The notes under the pieces were generated by a model. The model was given only the letters and a program-made list of their open reading frames with translations, made no database searches and was not told the DNA's origin. From Gnetum montanum (Eukaryota; Streptophyta; Gnetopsida; Gnetales; Gnetaceae), in contig MNCI01004501.1 in assembly GCA_015680685.1 (NCBI GenBank), forward strand, positions 1,999 through 54,853: 52,855 nucleotides of DNA, read 5' to 3'. Position numbers and translations under genes: made by a program. This document shows, piece by piece, positions 1-11,869 of this stretch. Within the stretch, counting starts at the first letter, position 1, and the number at the start of each line of letters is the position of its first letter.

Positions 1-287
1 GTTTATCCAATCAAGTTCGTCTTTATTGCCGTACACAACTTGGGTTCAGGTTACAAGCTGCTCGAATAAAGAGCCGTTCACTCTAGGACTCCTATTGTGG
101 GCACATGGGGAAAAATTCTAACTCTGGAGTGATCAATCTGCTAGAGCTTCGCTACACTAGCCAGGATTGGGAAATGAAGGGAGTGCCGCCTCTTATTTAT
201 AGATATGGCAGCGGGATGCGATATCGCGTATGCGATATTGCAGGAGAAGATGCGATATCGCGGCCCAGTGCATGTCACGTCTCATCA
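1..287 (-). mobile_element. LTR (5' part, U3-R), minus strand, cut by window edge
   Basis: Reads as an LTR on the minus strand: its first bases (TGATGA on the minus strand) are at 287, a TATA box (TATAAATA) is at about 194-201, and a polyadenylation-type AATAAAG lies near 25-31 on the minus strand. R-region text matches the LTR at 30542-31365. Three GATATC-centred palindromes lie at 218-227, 232-241 and 252-261. No purine tract follows to the right, so 287/288 is an outer edge: this LTR is a 5' or solo LTR that inserted into the integrase relic beginning at 288. Confidence 0.85.
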
Positions 288-1400
288 CATGGTTTGTTAG
301 TGTGTCCCTGATGCTAATCAAATACATGTGCTCTAAGACACTCATGAATGTCCTTGTGAAGGACACTATGCTAAGATATGCATGGCCATTAAAATCCTGA
401 TGGTAGGGTACTATTGGCCAACACTCTTTAGGGATTATCACCATTGCATCCACTCTTATGAACGATGCTAATAAGATGGTGGAATGACTACTTAAATGGA
501 GGGACCTCAACAATGGATTCAACCCTTAGAACCATTCAACATTTGGGGCATTAATTTCATGGGTCCCAGCATGCCTATGTTAAATGGAAAGGCGTACATG
601 ATAGTCACTGTTGACTATTGTATGAAATGGATAGAAGCAGTAGTCATCATCAACTGTACATATTCCACTAGTGCTTGATTTATACAAAAAAATGTTGTAA
701 ATAGGTTTGGTGTGCCACATGCATTAATTTCTAGCAATGGAACTCATTTTATAGGCACTACTTTTCAAAAGCTTATGCAATGCTTGGGGATGAACATAAA
801 CTCACAACACCTTACCATCCCTAAGCTAATGGTCAAGCTGAGGTTACCAATAGGGAAATCACAAGGATACTAACAAGAATTGTTATCAAGTATAGGAAGG
901 ACTAGAGCACAAAACTCAACAATGTCCTTTTTGGCCTACCACTCAACTTGGAAACTTCCTATAGGATACTCTCCCTATGAGCTTGTGTAAAGCAAACTAC
1001 CAACACTTTATATTCAACAACTTGTGACCTTGACCTTGACTTAAGTTTAGCCCAAAAAGAATGACTAATGAACCTCAACTTGCTAGATGAAAATCAATTA
1101 GTGGCCTTATCATCTAATGAGTTTCACAAGGCTTATAACAAAAACTATCATGACCTAAAAATTCAAAAAGTTAAATTTCAACAGAGAGACAAGGTTCTCT
1201 ACTAGAACCCCACACATGTACCTCAACAAACCAAGTTCCAAATGCTCTGGAAGGGAGCTCATGTCATTAGTGAAACTTTTCCTTCAGGGGCCATGATCAT
1301 CTATATACCTGAGAGCCCAAACAAGAAATAGGTGGCCAACATTCAACAAATTAAACCTTTCCATGAACATAAGCTAGCTAACACAACAACAATCTCCTCA
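288..1400 (+). pseudogene. Ty3-type integrase relic
   Basis: Broken open reading text of a retrotransposon integrase. A zinc-binding HHCC part is readable at about 345-475 (HECPCEGH, then GYYWPTLF, ending C-x6-C). The catalytic core follows (PLEPFNIWGINFMGP, about 520-570; DYCMKWIEA; FGVPHALISSNGTHF, about 705-755; then NGQAEVTNREI near 830-860). The first two catalytic acidic positions are changed (GIN for GID, SSNG for SD-G), and frameshifts and stops are present, so it is dead. It is cut on the left by the LTR at 1-287. The downstream text to 4224 is the 3' end of the same element. Confidence 0.85.
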
Positions 1401-3362
1401 GATGGATAACCACGCTCCATATTTTGAATCTCTTCCTTTCAACTTAGTCATGGAGGAGATGGCCACCCATGCTAATCATTCAAGTGGCTCCTCAGTTTTT
1501 CAACTTTTTGTTTACACATTTTTTATTTTACAACTTTTTTTTTACATGTTCATTATTTTACATCTTTTTATTTTTATGTTATTAATATTTTCTAATTTTT
1601 TTATACCATCGTTAGTACATTTGATATTTCTTCAATAATTTACACTTTCTTCTCTATTTTCTTTTATTTGGTGTGATTTTCTAATGTTTTTTTAATAAGT
1701 GCAAGATACATTGATAATGCATTACTTGATAGTGGTATGTACTATTTTTGTTATTTGATTATTGGTGTCTAGTTTCTAACTTTGAAATTCATTATGGATA
1801 ATTAGGACATGGTTTCTTTTCATGTAATAGGTAGTGAGTCCACAACATCCACCCATCCACACACTCTATGATTTTCCTTGTTTTGGAAACATGCAGTCCC
1901 TTTTTCATTAATCAAACTTTAATAAATTTGTGACTTTGGTAGTTTTTAGAATTGGGAAGGATTCAAAGGGTTGAACAACATGTGACTTTAAGGGGATTTG
2001 GTATTCTTTGTACTTTTCTATTTGCTTGGGTGCATGTGTGTTTCCATGAATTTCTTATCATTCTACACCAATCAACAAAGGAAGTTGAATAAGTCCTTGC
2101 ATGATGTGGTTCTCATCAAAAGAATGATGAGAATTCAAAGCACACCCCCTAGACAAAATAAATGCATGTGTCTTTGCATGGTGTGGTTTCCATTTTAAAA
2201 AACAACAACAATGGGAATTCAAAGCACACCCCTTAGACTAAATAAATTGGCTACAAGCACTAGTTATGGGACTTGTCTCCTCTAACTAAGGTGCTTCCTC
2301 ACTTCCTACTACTTCTTCTCTAATATAGAACAGTGGTTGTTTTGTGGAAGCACTCTTGTGTCTCAAGGGATGGATTGGTCTTAGAATGTTGATGCAAAGT
2401 CACTAAAAGTGGTTGGCTTTGGTCTGGACTAAGGATGAATCCTATCAAGTCATTTAACCACAAAATCAACAAGGGACTTCATGTGATCATAATCAAGAAC
2501 TTCATTCCACACACTCTCTCTCTCATCCATCTATGCTTTCCATGTTCCACCTCATTGTTGGTTTCATGTTTTGGTTTAATGTCCTAGTTTGATGTGTTAG
2601 AATTCTCAGTTTGTTACTTTTGGATTTTTGTACTTAACCTTCTATAACCTTTAATCATCCACGAAGCTCACAGACTCTCTGGTTTGAAGTTATGCAAGGG
2701 CATAAAAATCCTATGCTTGCTTTGGGGAGGATCCACTTGCATATCTTTTGGTTGGATTAGTTAAGTTCTTTACCCTTAGACATTTTTACAATCAAATTCT
2801 TTTTGTTTACTCCATGAATGACATTCAATTATACACATCTTCATAATAGTTTTTAATGAATTCTTCTTTTCATGATTGTGAATTCTTATACCCTTTTCAA
2901 ATATCTCCTTGTATTAAAATCTTTCAAATTTAATAGACCGCTTATCTATTTTACCCTATCTATCAACCTTCTTGCTAACACTATCAAAGAAACTAATCTA
3001 CCACAATCACAACTTAGCCAAGTGTAACCATCAACAAGACAAGGCATCTAACAGTTATGTGTTACACATTGCATACTAATTCATGATCCTATTGTGATTG
3101 TAGTAGGAAGCATGGACTAGAAGTGAAACTATCTTCACCAAGGATGATGTAGTAGTACCACATAATGAGGACCATCAAAATCAAAGGATCTCTTCCCTCT
3201 CTCTCATTTTACTATTTCCAAAAGGTGTTAGATGTCAATATTCTCTAGGGTGTTCACTCCTCTTCTCATGAACACCCAATGTTGTAAACATTGTAATTTT
3301 GTACACTTGGGCACTCTCCTCTTCTTCACTCAAGGACAAGTTTTCATTCAGTCATGGGGGTA
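1401..3362 (+). mobile_element. 3' non-coding region of the Ty3 element, ending in polypurine tract
   Basis: No gene. The stretch is the long AT-rich 3' region between integrase and 3' LTR. It matches 27750-30541 block by block (FNLVMEEMATH-like start, T-rich stretch, GTGAGTCCACA, GTGTGACTT-type block, CATGGTGTGGTT block, AATTCAAAGCACACCCC). A block of about 77 bp is duplicated at about 2099-2250. It ends in the purine tract CATGGGGGTA at 3353-3362, immediately before the LTR. Confidence 0.8.
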
Positions 3363-4224
3363 TGATGAAGCACCATTTGTATTAGCCACAACATTGAGTA
3401 CACGATGTCAAGGTATGCAACGTTGAGGCTTGGATATGACGTCGAATGTTTAACGTTAAGGTATATACCCTAAGTGTATAAATATCATGCCTGGGCTCCA
3501 GTATCCACAAGTAATTCATTAGCTAGTTTTTAGTTTTCAAGCAAGGTAATGAAGCTCTTATTGGTTCTTCTCCCTAGAGTTAGAATATTTTTTGAGTGCC
3601 CATAGAAGGAGTCTAAAGTGTGTATGGTTCTTTGTTCGAGCACTGATGTACCTGAACATAACAGTATGATGGAAATAAAATGAACTCTTTTGGCAATCCT
3701 TGCAACACTAAGAATAGCTTAATATTTTCTTTATTGCATTTTACTTTCTTGTTCTTTACTTTAATGCATTTCATTAAGCAATTTATTTCCATCAATTAAT
3801 GAACACAAGCACAACCACTTCGAGCATTCATATAGTACTTGGTAACCCAGCAATGCTTAACGTTTGGTAGCCTAGTAGTGCTATATGTGTTTAAGATGTG
3901 TCTAGAAAAGTGGAATAGTTACTTATGTTAGGCTAGCTAGGTAATAGACACTAGTTTCAATCTACTCTACCCTTTATTCTTGGTGTAGATGATTACATCC
4001 ATAAAACATAAAATGATAAAAATTTATATACCTCAATTACACTTAAACCATACCCTTGAGCCTCACAAGTGTAATTGGAAAGACAACGAATGTTCTTAAT
4101 ACCATTTTACTTCCTAAAGGAACTAGTGTATGAGATAACTATAGGTCCATGAAATTCAACCGGATCACACGTAACACCTTGGTGATTCATATGGTTGGGC
4201 ATAGGGGTACCTCGCTACTCATCA
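3363..4224 (+). mobile_element. 3' LTR (862 bp)
   Basis: Bounded by TGATGA at 3363 and TCATCA ending 4224, directly after a purine tract, so it is the 3' LTR of the element whose integrase relic begins at 288. Its R and U5 parts match the other LTRs (the GGTAACC sub-repeats and the conserved end GGGGTACCTCGCTACTCATCA). The U3 is different: instead of GATATC palindromes it has AACGTT and TGACGTC-like sites at about 3419-3460 ahead of the TATA (GTATAAATAT, 3477-3486). Confidence 0.88.
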
Positions 4225-5291
4225 GTGTCCTTCACTAGAAAACTGTAATCGAGGTAGTCACCTAGAAATTAGAAGCTCTCAAATTTGAGAAAGTTAAAGA
4301 TCATTACACATAATAGTTTAGTCTACAAAAGGAAGTAAACAAAAAATACATCCAATTGACAAAGGAAAAAATGAATAAAGCTCTCCAGCAACTCCAGTAA
4401 AGGAAAGAATTGTTACAACCCATCATTGATGGGATAGATGCATACAACAAGGCAAAACTCTACACAAAGGAGTTGTAGATTAAGGAGATGATAGAATATG
4501 TGGAGCATGCTAATCTCTGTTACATAAGTCTGGCCATGTTGACTGTCAGATGACCATAGTCAGAATTGGAGAAACAAGTGGTGAACTCGTACTTATTGTA
4601 CAAGGTTGAGTTTAACCATCATAAAGACACCTAGCAAAAACTTGCAATGGCAAATGCTATACTTGAAGTTCTCAAGGAAAAATTCACTGATGAACGATCA
4701 ATTGCCAAGAACTTGGCCAAGAGGATGAAAAAATACCAGGAGATGTAGAACATAGTTAAGGTGTTCGATATTGAATGTAAACAATTCATTGCCTGATTTT
4801 TCAACATGAATGAGATGTTCCCGATAATGCACTTTTCGTGGGATATTCAGATTCTAGCACACATTGATGATGTTGTGTGGATTGTGAATGACCTCTGGAG
4901 CGAGGAGAAGATGAAGGCATTACTAGATGCCTTTCATCTTCCACTAGAGGTTGCAGCTACAATAGGACAGCCACAGTCACTGTAGTGACTGCACGTGTCC
5001 AAAGCTAACGAAGGTCCTTCGAATTTCAAGAGCCTCCACTACTTAGGACTATCTAATCTTTTCCACCATCTTCAAGCCATCAGAGGATGTGCCGTCCAAT
5101 TTTGTGTAGTCACATCATGGTGTTTAATTTTGTATCATAAACATCATAATTTTTGTAACTCATTGATTCATACACTTGGGCACTCAATTTTATCAAGCCA
5201 ATTTGTTATGTCAAGAGTTAGTCAATAATTTCATACCTTTCCAATTTTGTAAAGGAACTTGAGGATTATTTTTTATTCAATCATAGCGGTA
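4225..5291 (+). pseudogene. Unidentified coding-like relic before a second 3' LTR
   Basis: Between two plus-strand LTRs. From about 4300 to 5130 one frame reads like a helical, charged protein with scattered stops and shifts (for example ANAILEVLKEKFTDERSIAK near 4660-4710; WIVNDLWSEEKMKALLDAFH near 4880-4940). I do not recognise a family. From 5100 on the text is the usual 3' region (TACACTTGGGCACTC) and ends in a weak purine tract (ATAGCGGTA) at 5291, so this is the tail of an element whose 5' part is gone. There is no primer-binding site after 4224, so the left LTR is not this element's 5' LTR. It may be an extra 3' open reading frame as found in some Athila/Tat elements. Confidence 0.5.
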
Positions 5292-6384
5292 TGATAAGCA
5301 TCAAAGTGTCACGTTGATAACCCTCATGGACGCAACCTTGTCGACAAGGCCCCATTCACATGGTGTTGCCTCGTTGATGGGGTAGCGTCAACATAGCATT
5401 TGCTACGTCTATAGGGTCCCATCAACATAATACTGTAGTAAAAACTATAAATACAAGTTCCCAACTATGTTTATGGGAATTCAAGTCATATTAGTAGAAG
5501 AGCTCTTGTAGTTTTTCCATTTGAAAGTCAAAATATTTCTCTGAGTGCTTGTAGTAGGAGTTAGAAAGTGTACAGATCTTTGTTCAAGCATTGTAGCAAA
5601 AACTATAAACATGGGCTCCCAACTATGTTTATGGAAATTCAATTCATAGTATTAGCAGAGCTCTTGTAGTTTTTCCATTTGAAAGTTAGACTATTTCTCT
5701 GAGTGCCCATAGAAAAGTGTACAAATCTTTATTTAAGCACTATTGTACCTAAACCACACCAATTTATATGACAATAAAGACAAGTCTTTTGATCAAACCT
5801 TACAACACTTAGAATAGATTAATGATTTATTTATGCATTTATTATTTTCATGAAATATGTAATTAATTAATATCAACTAGACTTTAAGAGATTAGTTAAT
5901 TAATTAAGCTATATAGTTTAAGTACATAAGTATGATTGCTTCGAGTGTAAACACGTATTCACTTGGTAATCCTAGTAGCGTTATTACTTGGTGTGCCTAG
6001 TAGCGTAGCACTTGGTAACCCAATAGTGAATACATGGGTTCAGGATGTGTATGGAAAGTGGGACCGAATGCTTATGTTAGGATTAGTTAGAGAGTAGTTA
6101 AGTGGTTAAATTAGATTAGCTATTAAATTATTTCATCTCTCTACTCTAAGCACCAAAGAACATAAAACATAAAATAATAAAAACCATATGCTTTAATTAC
6201 ACTTAACCATACCTTTGTCCATCATAAGTGTAATTGGAAAGACAATAAACAACCTTTAGGGCAAGGTTCACTTCCTAGAAGACTAGTGTACCAAAAACTA
6301 TAGAGTCCACAGAATTTGATCGAATCATACGTGAATGCTTCGTTATTCATATAGTTGGGCATAGGGGTACCTTGCCACTCATCA
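5292..6384 (+). mobile_element. 3' LTR with internal tandem duplication (1093 bp)
   Basis: Begins TGATAAGC at 5292 after a purine tract and ends CACTCATCA at 6384. It is about 230 bp longer than its relatives because the TATA-to-R segment occurs twice: copy 1 about 5434-5591, copy 2 about 5592-5743 (both with AAAACTATAAA, CTCCCAACTATG or TTCCCAACTATG, GCTCTTGTAGTTTTTCCATT and TTTCTCTGAGTG). The U3 has CGTTGATGG and GCGTCAACA sites, not GATATC palindromes. Confidence 0.88.
5434..5743 (+). repeat. Tandem duplication of TATA/R segment inside LTR (period ~158 bp)
   Basis: Two adjacent copies of about 155 bp, each with a TATA-like ACTATAAA and the start of R. They differ by scattered substitutions and a small deletion in copy 2. 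Confidence 0.85.
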
Positions 6385-8843
6385 AATAGCAATAGACTAG
6401 TTAGCCAACTCTAGTCAAATATAATATTTTTTTCATAGAGGTCAAATCTAAGCCTTGTATATATTCTAAGAGATGAGATTCACCCCCAATTTAGAATCCA
6501 ATAGAGCTTTGCATGGCTTAGTTCCTATTATTTGGAGATAGATTAAATGACTTCCTAGATTTGTTAGTTTCTTGAAAAGTGTTCTTACCTTTATCTAATG
6601 AGTTACATTTTTTGTAAGCATGATATTCTTTAAATTCATCTCTATTGATACTTGAAACATGCTACTAATTTGGGAACTTAGCGTGGGAGGAGTAGGGTTA
6701 AATGGAATTCCTATCCTTTAAACCTTTTTTGGACTTTCCTTAAAGAATGAACATTTTTTGGATCTTGGTTCACTAGTATTGGTAATATTCTCTTGTGTAC
6801 AAACTACTCTGGTAGCACTTTTTGTTATGGTTATGTTGGTAGTTCTCTTTGCATTGCTAATGGAGGTATTGGTGGTAAAGGATTGGGAGCCTGATAATAG
6901 TGACCTCCTATTGGTTGAGACATATAAGATTGTGAATTCATGCATGGAGTTACAAGTTTGTGATACTTAATTGAATAGTTGTGAGAGGAAGCTTAGATGG
7001 AAATATTAGAGGAGATATATAGGATGTGAGACATAATATGTGTAAGGATCTAGTTTTTGATATGGATATTGTTGCCTTGATGGTGGCATTACCCACAATT
7101 GTAATTATTGCCACTAGTATTGGTACTACTTCTGCAATTGAGGATAAGTCTTTTTTAGATAATATGATTTTTGATATGGTTGTCCATAATTACCTTATGA
7201 ATAAGATAATCATTTGGGGATTTTTTTTTTGATAAATGTTGGATTCAATACGTATGCCCCAAACTCTTTTCAATAGGCCATAATAGGATAACATCCTAAC
7301 ATCCCTTAGGATGTTCATACTGGCAAACATTGCAATCATTTTCATTTTCAAAACTTGAGTTTGTAACCTCCTCTACTATAGAGAATTTTCCAATTCTCAC
7401 ATCTATTATCCCTCTTGTTCTTCATATCCTTATTTCTATTAAATGATTGTTCAATTTTCTCTTCTACAATCTCTAGTTTTATAGGTCTTTCATCCATAGA
7501 GTCTAACAATTTATCTATCTTTGTTGTAATATCAATTACTAATTTCTAAATATGCAAAGTCTTGTGCTAGATCACATATTTTAGCATTTCTTCTTCTTAT
7601 GTTTCAAAAAACCTTACATCTATTTTTTGATGGCAAGGTCTTTGTTAGATTCTTTAGCTAACTCTCTCTTATGTAGCTCTTCTTCTTCTTTTGCTACTTG
7701 ATTTAGTAACCATTGAATTCAATGGTTTGTCATCTTTGATAATCTTCTTTGGGCATTTACTCCAAGTGTCTCTTTTTTTTTAATCCATCAATAATGTGGC
7801 ATTGTTGTTGTTTTTTCTTTTTCTTTTTTTGAAAAACTCCATGGCTTATGCATCTATGTAATAATTAATAATATCTATCCATTGCTAAATCAATGGATTC
7901 ATGTATTCCTTCTTTCCGTCCTTGGATTTATTTCCTTAAGTTTGATACTATAGATTAGGTTTGATATTTTTCATTGAAGAGCTCTAACATGATATTCCAT
8001 CTTCTAATAGATTCTAGTTTGAAGGATCTGTACCAACTTTCTACTTCATGGGAAACAACTTCAATATTTCATAATCATTATCTATGTTATATAGGGCACA
8101 AGCATCATAAAAAGCTTAAAGATGATGTTGTGGATTGTATTATATCCTCAAAGTGCAGATAAGTCTGGAGTCTACCTCCTCTCTTATGGAAGTTTCTATA
8201 AGAGTTAAATGTAATCATAACTTTATAGGATATTCAATGCATAGAACAAGTAATTGGGAACTAGATTTACCAGAATAATGAGACTTTTTAGTTTTTTCTT
8301 ATACATATTTTCTTCCACAAGAACAAAATATTTTTCTTTCTCATGTTCATATCTTGTTACCATGATAGCATTTCTTCTTGCTTGAGCCTCTATTGGCTAA
8401 TATGACCTAGTCATGTCCTTGGTAACTTAATACCCTTCTTATCCATGATTAAGATTTGATCTCAATAAGGTTGCTTGAAGCATAGATGAGGCTAAGCATT
8501 TTGGTGGTAAGATAATGTTATCTTGCAAGTCTCTCCATCTTAACTATTCATCCCAATAAAAAATGAATGTGAAATCAAAATAATAAGAATCAATATGAGC
8601 ATATGATATTCTTTCTTATATTTGTCCACTCTAATTCTCTTCATTATAGTTCCTATCATTACTTTCATTAAGATCAATAGTAGGTGGAGATTTCAGTTTA
8701 TGTGTGGACGACATTTTAAATTAGTTAATGGTTAAATATGTTTTTATTTTTGAAAAATTATTCTAAGTGTAAAAGATAGACTTGACAATACGTTGATACA
8801 ATGAACTATATTAAGATTAACTACTATCAAACATTAACACATC
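6385..8843 (-). pseudogene. Gag and protease relic of a minus-strand Ty3 element
   Basis: On the minus strand the gag N-terminus is readable near 8715-8590 (NYNEENWSG, then RISYAHI), matching the gag starts at 24174 and 42110. A Ser/Thr/Asn-rich C-terminal gag stretch lies at about 6945-6718. A protease-like segment (KALLDSKLGVNLIS) lies at about 6530-6440, where the catalytic D-S/T-G is changed to DSK. Stops and shifts are numerous. The relic is cut at 6384/6385 by the end of the plus-strand LTR. Its own 5' LTR is at 8861-9516. Confidence 0.75.
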
Positions 8844-8860
8844 CCTAGCAATAGTGGCAA
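8844..8860 (-). other. Degenerate primer-binding site (tRNA-Asp type)
   Basis: Directly beyond the LTR end on the minus strand: TTGCCACTATTGCTAGGGA, a decayed form of the TGGCGCCGTTGCCGGGG complement of tRNA-Asp. Confidence 0.6.
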
Positions 8861-9516
8861 TGATGAATAGGAGAAAATTCCAACACTCAACCATACAAAT
8901 TACAAGTGTTCATCCATGATTAGGTCATAATCTGTGAATGGACCATGTATGTATACTAGTGAGTTAATAATGATTTCATGATCATTGTCTTCTCACTTTG
9001 AGTTAGTGAGTTAAAAATATATGGTTTAACTCTAACTGAGATATATGATGAAACTATGTTAGTAGTCTCTAAGCACACTAACACTAAACATAGTAAAAAT
9101 GGATATAAATTCTCTTAACTAAGAACAATAAAATAATAAAGTTATTCTAGCCTATGGCAATAAATATTTGGTCCTATCTTATCATACATGTCTTGGGTTG
9201 ATGTACTTGTTATTGGGATTACCAAGTAATCCTACCATTGAGCAAATTAAGTAAAGTCACTACTAGGTTACCAAATAATTACACTTTACACTTGAAACCA
9301 ATTGTACTTATTCTCCTTGCACTAATGAACATAGTGATGGTAAAAGACTTAGGAAATGTAAATGACATAGTAAGAGTAAAAAACATTAGAAAGTAAATAT
9401 ATTCTATGTGAGATGCTACAATTATGAAGAACAATCTCAATCTTTATTGTTGTTCATGAATTGTATCTAGGAATAATCCACTTGAATCTTTACAACTAAT
9501 CACTACATTGCCCCAT
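8861..9516 (-). mobile_element. 5' LTR (3' two-thirds), minus strand
   Basis: The LTR terminus (TCATCA on the minus strand) is at 8861. The R/U5 text matches the LTR pair of the 41101-47641 element (polyadenylation signal AATAAAG near 9440-9450, TTCATGAACAA, GTTGAGTGTTGGAAT). Similarity fades around 9516 at a 10-bp perfect hairpin (9508-9538), so the U3 appears lost or too diverged to see. Confidence 0.7.
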
Positions 9517-9538
9517 ATCACATCTAGGTATGGGGCAA

Positions 9539-10449
9539 CTAATACTTTTGCCTTTTTAAAACATTATTATCAAAGAATGGTTTGAAAGAATTAAAATCCA
9601 TGACTAAGAATTCTAGCTTTTCACTTCAATGGCCAACTTTCACCTCCACATCTCTCACAACTTCCATGTATCTAATTAAATAAAACTTAATTTACTTATA
9701 GGATGTCAAAGTCAATTATACTTGTAAATTGCTGATATGAGCTATTTTAATAAAATAAAGTTGTGAATAGTACTTATATCAACTAAGGTGTCTATCATCT
9801 TTGATGAGAATTGTATTGGAGCCATCAATATCAAATGCAAGCTAGGTTCTTACTTTGATTATTCTTCTTGGACATTCTACTGAATTGCTACTAAGCTCTG
9901 GGAGATTTACTCAATCACTCTCAGAGACTCAATCTCTTACCCACTTTCATTTACCTTGATTACTTGCAATTAAGCTTGCAATTGATACTCAAGAACATTT
10001 AATTAATGGTTATCATTTACACCCCTTGTAGCTAATTGTTAATTAAGGTTTTATAGATAGTTTTAAGCAACATCATTTCTAGAGTAGATGAAATACGATA
10101 TGCTAGGACATTAGGGAGGATTATTCATGGATCCTCCAAAGCATGCGTACTTGTCACCAAACTTATCATAATTTTTGAGAGTCCATTGCTTCCCAGTGTC
10201 TTGGAAAGAATCCTAAGAACTAGGGGTAACAGTAGGATGTGGACCATAAAAGTCACCCCAAAATTGCTTGTAGATCTGCCTAATCCACCACTAGAGATTT
10301 TTTTTCATTTTGAGAGGCATTAGATCCATTCTTATCTTGCTTTTGGTCCCTCTATTCAACCACCAAACTGACCATTGACTTAAGTGCTTTCATTTATTTT
10401 GAGGTCTTGTGAATTTTGATCTACTATTGGGCCCATGATTTTAGGCCAT
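9539..10449 (-). pseudogene. Unidentified coding-like relic
   Basis: No intact gene. On the minus strand, 10420-10090 shows protein-like runs in changing frames (SMVSLVVE, DQKQDKNGSN, DFYGPHPTV, KQWTLKNYDKFGDKYACFGG) broken by stops. It resembles retroelement coding text but I cannot place it in a family. The remainder (9540-10080) is AT-rich with nothing I recognise. Confidence 0.35.
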
Positions 10450-11317
10450 TGATGAATTGTGATTCATTAGACCATGATATCACACTCGTGATATTGTGTA
10501 TGTGATATCATGGCCTAGCTCATGATATTGGATGCGCAATATCGTGGTTCTTGTGTGAGTCTATAAATACACAATGGGGCACATAGGAAAGTAAATAGAA
10601 AACTAGTATTAGAGTAGGATCTTTTTGTCAGTTTTTCCTCTCAACCCTTTTTCCCTAGTGCTTGCCCACAGTGTGATGATTGTAATTGTACTGCACCTTT
10701 ATTCAAGTGTGACGTACTTGGACATGCACATGACCAGAAATAAAGATCGAGATTACTTCATCATTGCAACATTTACTTAGTTTAATTATTTAATTGTTAT
10801 TGTTATTTATTGCTTTTGTAGTTAATATCTCTTCAGCCTAAACTCCTTAAATGTGGAATGAGTACGACTTAATCATGAGCATTTAAGTGTGACTACTTGG
10901 TAACCCAATAGCGTACCTAGGAGCCGTGCTTGGTAATCCTAGTAGTAGTCATGCACGAGGTCCAAGATGTGTACGGATGATTAAGGAACAAATGCTCATC
11001 ACACTTAGGCTTGTTTAGATTCTCTCCCCTTATGTCCTATTATCTTAACTCTCTCTCCCTTTTCCTCCTAGCTTAATTAAAGTTATTTTCCGTTGCCTCT
11101 AGGAGTGGCACTAGGTTAGAAACCACATCATACATCTCACTTTGGACTAAACCATACGTGACAAAGAAAATACTAGTCCAGGTGAGAAGACAGTGAACTG
11201 TGATCAACAAGTAACTGTCTAGATACCACAACTAACCCATCTGCGAAGTTCGACCAGATTGTGCGTGAAACGCTCGTATTCATATGGTTGAGTGTAGGGG
11301 TACCTCGCCACTCATCA
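10450..11317 (+). mobile_element. 5' LTR (868 bp)
   Basis: Starts TGATGA at 10450 and ends TCATCA at 11317. It carries TATA (TATAAATAC, about 10562-10570), an R region with TGATTGTAATTGTACTGCAC, AATAAAGATCGAG, and the GGTAACCC sub-repeats. The U3 has five GATATC-like palindromes. It is closest to the LTR at 23230-24026. A leader and gag follow, so it is a 5' LTR. Confidence 0.88.
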
Positions 11318-11332
11318 TTGGCTATTGGCGGG
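11318..11332 (+). other. Damaged primer-binding site
   Basis: TTGGCTATTGGCGGGG follows the LTR. It resembles the tRNA-Asp site with a short internal deletion. Confidence 0.5.
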
Positions 11333-11449
11333 GACAGTGCTAGTTATCTAGATTAGTTATATCATACAAGATCATTGTAACCAAGTATTCATAATATATC
11401 TTTTTGAAAAGAAATTAATTTCAATTAAGTCACACACTTTTCACAACAA

Positions 11450-11869
11450 TGTCTCTCTCACAAGACTCTGACAACGCAACAACGACTAAGGAAATTCATT
11501 GGAGAGCCAACAAATTATATGATGATGAAGATAAAGTTCGGAGTGCTCAACTTTATGCAAGAGTCCCCTAAATTTATGAATACCCCAACGATACTCAAAG
11601 ACTTTCGTCATCCAACTCTGACACCTCTAGTAAGCATGAGACATCCCATAGAAAGAGGAGGCCCAAAAGGCCTAGGACCTTCTCAATAACTAACAAGAAC
11701 TTATTTGGGGATAATTGGAAGACTTACAAAAGTCATAATGAGTTTTACAATTCCTTGTCTTCCTCTACTCCTTCAACATCAGATTGTGACACAGATGAAT
11801 AGGTTTTGAGAAGTTTACAAAGAAAGAATCCATAATTACTTCGTAAAGTTTTGAGTGCATAGGTTTACA
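11450..11869 (+). pseudogene. Gag N-terminal relic, cut by inverted repeat
   Basis: Begins with an ATG at 11449-11451 and reads SLSQDSDNATTTKEIHWRAN, matching the gag start at 24174 (KEVHWRTNKLYD). An N-terminal charged stretch (KRRPKRPRTFS) is readable before stops and shifts. Gag text stops at about 11869, where the copy of the NLA 3' end begins; the rest of this element is missing. Confidence 0.75.

Noticed and set aside
6758-6970. Hydrophobic 70-codon frame on the plus strand
   Set aside because: Antisense to gag of the minus-strand element; the hydrophobic look comes from reading Asn/Thr-rich codons backwards.
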